This document shows positions 6,730-11,112 of a stretch of DNA of 11,112 bases, one piece after another; the stretch's first letter is position 1; the number at the start of each line of letters is the position of its first letter. The translations under genes were made by a program, and so were the position numbers. Under the pieces are notes generated by a model. That model saw only the letters and a program-made list of their open reading frames with translations, searched no databases and was not told the DNA's origin. Source of the DNA: JAFGTF01 sp035527995 (GTDB lineage Bacteria; Spirochaetota; B62-G9; DRHN01); NCBI GenBank assembly GCA_035527995.1, contig DATKZJ010000046.1, forward strand, positions 1-11,112. The letters are read 5' to 3'.

Positions 6730-7721
6730 CCGCGCTCCTTCACTTCCCTCAGGATCCTGTCCACGATCCGGGGGCCTATCTCCTCAACCTCACCCTGCGT
6801 CACGAACCCGGCCGCCTTGAGATGCCCTCCTCCATTGAAAAGGCGCGCAAGATGGCTGCAGTCGATCGATTTCATTGAGCGGAGGCTGCACTTCACGTTC
6901 CCGTCATCGAGCTGCCTGAGCAGGATGATGAGCTCCATATCCCCCAGGCCCCTGATGACCTCCAGTATCCCCTCGTTATCATCCTCGAGGGCCCCGGTCT
7001 CCTGGTAGATCCTCGTTGGAAGGATCATAGATATTACCTTTCCCGATTCATCGGTCTCCATGAGCTCCAACGCCCTGCCCAGAAGACGGAAATGGTTGAT
7101 TCTCTTCCTGTTGTATATGAGTCTGTAAATCCTATCCGGATCGAGCCCGTACTCGATGAGCTCCGAGACGATCCTGAACACCTTCCCCGTCGTATTGGAG
7201 TAGGCAAAGCTCCCCGTATCGGTCATGATAGATACGTACAGACATGTCGCGAGGTCTCTGTCGAGCTGCTTCTCGATATCCGGAACGATCGAGTAGAGGA
7301 GCTCTCCGACACTCGATGCGCTGGTATCGATATAACAGTAGTCCCTGAAGCATTCGCTCCCCTCATGGTGATCGAGGCTGAGAATCCTTCTGGAACCCTT
7401 TATGGTATCGTAAACCTTTCCGATACGGTTGCTGCTCGAACAGTCTACAAGGAGGGAGAGGTCGATAGGATCGATAGATATGCTGCCATGCTGCCGAAGG
7501 CTGTGGATCTTTTCAGACATCGGGAGCCAGGAGTAGACATCAGGGACGCTGTCCTGGTTTACGATGTACACATCTTTCCCGAGATCTTTCAGGATGAAAT
7601 AGAGGGCGAGCTCTGAGGCTATTCCGTCTCCATCGGGCCGCACGTGTGTCGTGAGGACTATCCGATCCGAATCGATGAGGTACTGCCAGATTTCACTTTT
7701 TTTCCCTACTGTTCGCATCAT
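6720..7721 (-). CDS. nrnA: DHH/DHHA1 phosphoesterase, NrnA-type oligoribonuclease/pAp phosphatase
   Basis: A 333-residue DHH-family phosphoesterase of the NrnA type, which degrades 2-5-mer RNAs to mononucleotides and can dephosphorylate pAp. The DHH domain carries the metal ligands in THVRPDGDGIAS (25-36), VDCSSSNRIG (92-101), the DHH triad in LDHHEGS (116-122) and TDTGSFAYSNTT (167-178). The C-terminal DHHA1 domain ends with GGGHLKAAGF (297-306), the substrate-binding loop. The length fits the family. The ATG (7721, or the adjacent one at 7718) has no strong ribosome-binding site. It lies 45 bases after rbfA and overlaps truB by 10 bases, a position DHH proteins often hold in this cluster. 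With pnp downstream, the operon encodes both the main 3' exonuclease and the enzyme that removes its end products. Oligonucleotide versus pAp or cyclic-dinucleotide preference cannot be decided here. Confidence 0.93.
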   Translation of the reverse strand: MMRTVGKKSEIWQYLIDSDRIVLTTHVRPDGDGIASELALYFILKDLGKDVYIVNQDSVPDVYSWLPMSEKIHSLRQHGSISIDPIDLSLLVDCSSSNRIGKVYDTIKGSRRILSLDHHEGSECFRDYCYIDTSASSVGELLYSIVPDIEKQLDRDLATCLYVSIMTDTGSFAYSNTTGKVFRIVSELIEYGLDPDRIYRLIYNRKRINHFRLLGRALELMETDESGKVISMILPTRIYQETGALEDDNEGILEVIRGLGDMELIILLRQLDDGNVKCSLRSMKSIDCSHLARLFNGGGHLKAAGFVTQGEVEEIGPRIVDRILREVKERGWV

Positions 7722-7766
7722 CTGCCACTAATCATACAAGCGCTCTCATAGAAGCAAGGCGGCTCG

Positions 7767-8126
7767 CTACTCTTTGTCCTTTTTTTCCATCTCGCTCATC
7801 CAGTGGACGAATCGTACTCTCTCCTCTGTCTTGTCGTCGAGGAGAAAGAAAAGATGCGGGATATACTTTACCCTTATCCCCTTGCCAAGTCTCATCTGGA
7901 TGTACCCCTTCGCGCTCTCGAGCCCTTTCAATGCCTCTTTTTTCTCCTTCTCCGACCCTATGACGGAGACAATAACCCTTGCCGTCCTGCCGTCCTTGGC
8001 CAGATCCACACCCAGCACTGTAATAAAGGCCTCAAGTCTCGGATCTTTCAGCCCCTTGAGGAGGAGGATCGAGAGCTTTTCCTTTATGAGCTCCTCTAGT
8101 CTTTTCGAGCGAAAATCAGTGGCCAT
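7767..8126 (-). CDS. rbfA: 30S ribosome-binding factor RbfA
   Basis: A 119-residue RbfA, the small KH-fold protein that binds the immature 30S subunit near the 16S 5' helix and helps late maturation and cold adaptation. The N-terminal basic helix FRSKRLEELIKEKLS (5-19) and the family block LGKGIRVKYIPHLFFLLD (80-97) are present, followed by a charged tail ending in KKDKE. Length is normal for the family. It lies 42 bases after infB and 45 bases before nrnA, the classic order. No good Shine-Dalgarno sequence precedes the ATG; AAGAG about 8 bases upstream is the best available. Confidence 0.95.
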   Translation of the reverse strand: MATDFRSKRLEELIKEKLSILLLKGLKDPRLEAFITVLGVDLAKDGRTARVIVSVIGSEKEKKEALKGLESAKGYIQMRLGKGIRVKYIPHLFFLLDDKTEERVRFVHWMSEMEKKDKE

Positions 8127-8168
8127 TGTATAAACTCTTGACTGCCGACAAACCCGAGGAACAGGATA

Positions 8169-10502
8169 TCAGACCTTAGTCTCTAATTTCTGGGCAATCT
8201 CGTGAATAACGAAGACTTCGATGCCATCTCCCTCTTTGATGTCCTCGTAGTTTCCTATCTTGATACCGCATTCGAAGCCCTCTGCGACTTCCCTCGCGTC
8301 TTCCTTGAATCTCCTGAGGCTCGATATCGTTCCGGTATAAAGTTCTATACCGTCCCTTATGAGGCGGACCTTGTCTCCCCTCACTATCCTGCCGCTCTTC
8401 ACATAGGAGCCAGCCACGATACCGATCTTCGGCACCTTGAATGTAGCCCTCACCTCGGCATTCCCGACGATCTCTTCTCTCAGCTCCGGTGCGAGCATGC
8501 CTTCCATTGCCGACTTTACATCATCGATCGCATCATAGATGATGCTGTACTTCCTGATATCGACCTTCTCCCTCTTTGCAAGCTCCGCAGCCCGCGAGTT
8601 GGGACGGACCCTGAACCCGATGATGATTGCATTTGATGCGGAGGCGAGTATGATATCCGTCTCGTTGATCGCCCCGGCACCAGCACGGATAGTGTTCAGT
8701 CTCACCTGTGAGGTGGAGAGCTTGGTGAGAGAATCTTTCAGCGCTTCTACAGACCCCTGAACATCGGCCTTGATAATGACTTTGAGCTCGAGGATCTCTC
8801 CCTCCTTGATCTGCTCGTAGAGATTCTCGAGGGTGATCTTCTTCACATTTCTCGATTCCTCGAGTCGCTTCAGCTCCTGGCGTTTCTGCCCGATCTGCTT
8901 GGCGATCTTCTCGTGCTCGGTAACCTGGAAGGGATCTCCCGAAATCGGCATACCTGACAGCCCGATCACCTCTACAGGCTCTGAGGGAAGCACCTGCATC
9001 ACATCCTGGCCGTTCTCGTCGAACATCGCCCTGACCCTTCCGGGATATATGCCGGCAACAAACGGGTCCTGAAGCTTCAGGGTCCCGTTCTGTATCAGGA
9101 CCGTAGCGACGATACCCCTTCCTGTATCGATCTTTGACTCTACTATTGTTCCCTTGGCATTCCGTTTCGGATTTGCCTTGAGATCAAGCATCTCCGCCTG
9201 CAGAAGAATCGCTTCAAGGAGTGAATCGATGCCGATCTTTTTCAGAGCGGACACTTCAACCATGAGTGTATCCCCACCCCACTCTTCAGGGACCACACCT
9301 CTCTCGGCGAGTTCGTTTCTCACTTTTTCGGGATTGGCACCGTGCAGATCGATCTTGTTGATCGCAACGAGCAGCGGGACGTTTGCTTCCTTTGCATGAT
9401 CTATAGCCTCGAGTGTCTGAGGCATGACGCCGTCGTCCGCCGCAACGACAAGCACAACGATATCGGTAACCTTCGCCCCGCGCGCCCTCATCATGGTGAA
9501 CGCTTCATGGCCGGGGGTATCGAGGAAACAGACCGATTTGTCGCCGAGGGTGACCTTGTACGCACCTATGTGCTGGGTAATCCCGCCCGTTTCCGACTCT
9601 ACTATATTCGAATTCCTGATCATATCGAGGAGCTTTGTCTTCCCGTGATCGACATGTCCCATAATGGTGACGACAGGAGGCCTGTGTATGAGGTCCTCCG
9701 CCATGTCCTCTTCCTCCTCGATCACCGTCTCGTCGTACAGCGAGATGACCTTGGTCTGGCACCCGTATTCCTCGGCAACGAGTGTCGCGGTCTCCGCATC
9801 GATCTGATCATTTATTCGCGCCATCACGCCGAGTGAGATCAGCTTGGCGATCAGTTCACTCGCCTTGAGGTTCATCTTCCGCGCGAGATCACCAACTGTG
9901 ATGGTTTCGAGTATCTCTATCTCTTTGGGGATAGGATTGGCAACGGCCATCTCCTCCTTGCGTTTGTGCTGAAAGAGCTTGTCGATGTTGCCTTCCGTCT
10001 CGGTCCTATCTCTTCTGAAGCCGTACCTCTTTCTATCTTTCAGGCCCTTCTTCGCCTGCTCCTTATCCAATTCACCTGGCTTGAATCCCTTCTTGTCTTT
10101 CAGTTTATATACGGGCTTCTTGTCTTCCTTTGCAGCCTGGGGTTGTGGAGTCCGGAATTTCGCAGGTTCCCTCTTCGGTTTCTCTTCCCTCTTCGGTTTC
10201 TCTTCCCTCTTCGGTTTCTCTTTCTTCGGCTCGATCTTGTGAGGTCTCTTCAGGATAACGACCTTCTTTTTCTTGATGACAATCTTCTTGTGCTCCTCCT
10301 CTTCCTCCTTCGGCTTCTTTTTGATGAGGGCTACCTCAGGCTTGTCATTCTTATGCTTTTCTATATATTTGTTAAATTTATCGAGCTCGACTTTGTTTAA
10401 CAGGCTCGCCGATTTCTTGTTCTTGATACCGAGAGTACCGAGTATCTTCAGAACCTCATTAGTCGGGATCTCCTGCGATTTTGATAACTCATGTATCCTC
10501 AT
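8169..10502 (-). CDS. infB: Translation initiation factor IF-2
   Basis: A 777-residue IF2, the GTPase that brings fMet-tRNA to the 30S subunit and promotes subunit joining. Regions in order are an IF2_N domain (about 1-50), a long Lys/Glu-rich linker (about 52-185) containing a KPKREE repeat, a second IF2_N domain (about 197-255), then the G domain with G1 GHVDHGKT (282-289), GGITQHIGAY (306-315), G3 DTPGHE (328-333), G4 NKID (382-385) and G5 SALK (418-421). Domains II to IV run to the C-terminus, ending in the fMet-tRNA-binding beta-barrel (about 680-770). The ATG at 10502 has only a weak GGGG upstream. An internal ATG at codon 185 with a strong Shine-Dalgarno sequence could give a short form. 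It follows nusA across a gap holding a dispersed repeat and is followed by rbfA. Confidence 0.98.
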   Translation of the reverse strand: MRIHELSKSQEIPTNEVLKILGTLGIKNKKSASLLNKVELDKFNKYIEKHKNDKPEVALIKKKPKEEEEEHKKIVIKKKKVVILKRPHKIEPKKEKPKREEKPKREEKPKREPAKFRTPQPQAAKEDKKPVYKLKDKKGFKPGELDKEQAKKGLKDRKRYGFRRDRTETEGNIDKLFQHKRKEEMAVANPIPKEIEILETITVGDLARKMNLKASELIAKLISLGVMARINDQIDAETATLVAEEYGCQTKVISLYDETVIEEEEDMAEDLIHRPPVVTIMGHVDHGKTKLLDMIRNSNIVESETGGITQHIGAYKVTLGDKSVCFLDTPGHEAFTMMRARGAKVTDIVVLVVAADDGVMPQTLEAIDHAKEANVPLLVAINKIDLHGANPEKVRNELAERGVVPEEWGGDTLMVEVSALKKIGIDSLLEAILLQAEMLDLKANPKRNAKGTIVESKIDTGRGIVATVLIQNGTLKLQDPFVAGIYPGRVRAMFDENGQDVMQVLPSEPVEVIGLSGMPISGDPFQVTEHEKIAKQIGQKRQELKRLEESRNVKKITLENLYEQIKEGEILELKVIIKADVQGSVEALKDSLTKLSTSQVRLNTIRAGAGAINETDIILASASNAIIIGFRVRPNSRAAELAKREKVDIRKYSIIYDAIDDVKSAMEGMLAPELREEIVGNAEVRATFKVPKIGIVAGSYVKSGRIVRGDKVRLIRDGIELYTGTISSLRRFKEDAREVAEGFECGIKIGNYEDIKEGDGIEVFVIHEIAQKLETKV
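9948..9959 (-). promoter_or_regulatory. Possible internal ribosome-binding site and start in infB
   Basis: AAGGAGGAG (9959-9951) directly precedes an in-frame ATG (9950-9948), codon 185 of infB, between the charged linker and the second IF2_N domain. Initiation here would give a 593-residue IF2, comparable to the shorter IF2 forms made from internal starts in E. coli. The spacing is short: 2-3 bases if GGAGG or AAGGAG pairs, 5 if only AAGG does. The Shine-Dalgarno-like bases also encode Lys-Glu-Glu in a Lys/Glu-rich region, so chance is possible. Confidence 0.35.
10167..10220. repeat. Three perfect in-frame 18-bp repeats in infB linker
   Basis: TTCCCTCTTCGGTTTCTC occurs three times without a mismatch, followed by a partial fourth unit. 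On the coding strand each unit gives a six-residue Lys/Glu/Arg/Pro block (KPKREE) in the variable linker of IF2. Exact DNA identity points to recent duplication by slippage; the unit length keeps the frame. Confidence 0.9.
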
Positions 10503-10545
10503 ACACTACCCCACACTGAAGCTTGTCTGCAAATGTATTTAGCTG

Positions 10546-10675
10546 GTACTAACCCCCATTTCTCACATAGGGATGGGGGTTTTAGCGCTTTCCTCACCGT
10601 AAACATTTTTTTTACAGCTGCCATGTCATCATTTAAACCCATTGCTATGCACTTCGTGAGAAAACCGCACTAATG
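10546..10675 (+). repeat. Dispersed hairpin repeat, copy A, between nusA and infB
   Basis: This fills much of the 229-base gap between nusA and infB. On the plus strand CCCCCATTTC (10553-10562) and GGGATGGGGG (10570-10579) form a 10-base-pair stem around TCACATA, followed by TTTT. The tail of about 90 bases (GCGCTTT, TCACCGTAAAC, T-run, ACAGCTG, TCATCATT, TTGCTATGCA, GAGAAAACCGCA) matches copy B at 2231-2370. Two of the ten pairs are G-U on the plus strand and would be C-A mismatches on the minus strand. The sequence after the tail (CTAATGCTCCTGTCGTC) resembles a decayed start of another unit. The orientation is opposite to the genes. Confidence 0.75.
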
Positions 10676-10687
10676 CTCCTGTCGTCC

Positions 10688-10712
10688 AGATGCGCCGCAT
10701 CTTATGGATGCG
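10688..10712 (-). other. Three-arm inverted repeat after nusA
   Basis: AGATGCG (10688-10694) is inverted at CGCATCT (10696-10702), and CGCATC is inverted again at GATGCG (10707-10712), so the middle arm can pair with either neighbour. On the minus strand the hairpin CGCATC-CATAA-GATGCG starts about 20 bases after the nusA stop. No U-run follows, so it is not a standard terminator; it may stabilise or mark an RNA end. Confidence 0.35.
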
Positions 10713-10731
10713 AACATTCAAAACAAGAGGT

Positions 10732-11112
10732 CTAACCCTCTTCCTCTTCTTCGTCATCCTCCTCTTTGAACTCGAGCTCCACTCCACAGGATGCGCATTT
10801 CCTCATGCTCTCATCTATCCGTGCCCCGCAGTTGGGACATTCGTAATACTTCCCCACTTCATCTTCGGCTTTTTCAACCACGGCTTCATCGGTTTTTATG
10901 ACCTCTTCCTCTATTATCTCAATATTATCCGATATCGTCTTTACGAACTCCTCCGCCATCTCTTTGTCCATCCCGTCCAGCTTCGCGAGGTCTTTCGGCT
11001 TCTTGCCGATGATGTCCTCTATCTCGGTCATGCCCGCTTTTTCGAGAACATCAACCGTTTTTTCCTTCAGGCCGGGTATGTCTCTCAGGGTCACAACTTC
11101 GCTTTCCTTTCC
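10732..11112 (-). CDS. nusA: Probable transcription termination/antitermination factor NusA, C-terminal part with zinc ribbon
   Basis: The last 126 codons of a gene whose frame runs off the right edge; a GTG at 11094 is internal and not needed as a start. The first part is a helix-hairpin-helix pair: LRDIPGLKEKTVDVLEKAG, then DLAKLDGMDKEMAEEF, with the usual pattern of a GxxEKT/GxDKE turn before each second helix. Many NusA proteins end in such acidic, HhH-like repeats that contact RNA polymerase and NusG. An acidic linker follows, then CPNCG and CASCG spaced C-x2-C-x10-C-x2-C (10786-10839), a zinc ribbon, and an acidic tail (EEDDEEEEE). The NusA call rests on the HhH units and the position directly before infB. 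The S1 and KH domains would lie outside the window. A separate small HhH/zinc-ribbon protein is the alternative. Confidence 0.7.
   Translation of the reverse strand, partial: GKESEVVTLRDIPGLKEKTVDVLEKAGMTEIEDIIGKKPKDLAKLDGMDKEMAEEFVKTISDNIEIIEEEVIKTDEAVVEKAEDEVGKYYECPNCGARIDESMRKCASCGVELEFKEEDDEEEEEG

Noticed and set aside
10491..10673. 60-codon plus-strand frame across repeat copy A
   Set aside because: The tail part is similar to the matching frame in copy B, with some conservative changes, but copy B is broken by an indel and has no joined frame. The similarity is explained by the DNA repeat itself.

Overview
The window is a stretch of bacterial chromosome (about 50-55% G+C by eye) with every recognisable gene on the minus strand, so the text below reads from high to low coordinates. 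It holds most of the widely conserved nusA-infB translation and RNA-processing cluster: the 3' end of a probable nusA, then infB, rbfA, nrnA, truB, ribF, rpsO and pnp. After a 356-base gap come a malic enzyme gene and the 5' part of a DEAH-box RNA helicase gene cut by the left edge. Cluster order and protein style suggest a Nitrospirota- or Desulfobacterota-like lineage. This is an inference from protein style only, with no 16S or marker search behind it.

Layout. 11112-10732: NusA-like C-terminus (helix-hairpin-helix, acidic linker, four-cysteine zinc ribbon, acidic tail). 10731-10503: a 229-base gap with a hairpin-bearing dispersed repeat, where many genomes carry ylxR and ylxQ. 10502-8169: infB (IF2). 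8126-7767: rbfA. 7721-6720: nrnA. 6729-5839: truB, overlapping nrnA. 5852-5058: ribF, overlapping truB. 5057-4987: an A+T-rich gap with a good sigma70-type promoter for rpsO. 4986-4717: rpsO. 4703-2571: pnp. 2570-2215: a gap with a 12-bp triple repeat and two tandem copies of the dispersed repeat. 2214-886: malic enzyme. 878-1: helicase.

How the genes fit together. IF2 and RbfA act in initiation and 30S maturation. TruB makes the tRNA T-loop pseudouridine. S15 nucleates the 30S platform. PNPase degrades RNA to short oligomers, which NrnA finishes to mononucleotides. NusA links transcription to this set. RibF is the usual cofactor-synthesis passenger. Malic enzyme and helicase probably form a separate two-gene unit, with a 7-base gap and the helicase Shine-Dalgarno sequence touching the malic enzyme stop.

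I found no new multi-gene system. The observations most worth following are: (i) a dispersed, partly tandem hairpin repeat of about 135 bases at two operon gaps, with paired stem changes and wobble pairs that favour folding of the plus strand; (ii) a RibF whose FMN adenylyltransferase half is intact but whose riboflavin kinase half has lost its signature; (iii) a zinc ribbon on the presumed NusA C-terminus; (iv) a possible internal start in infB.
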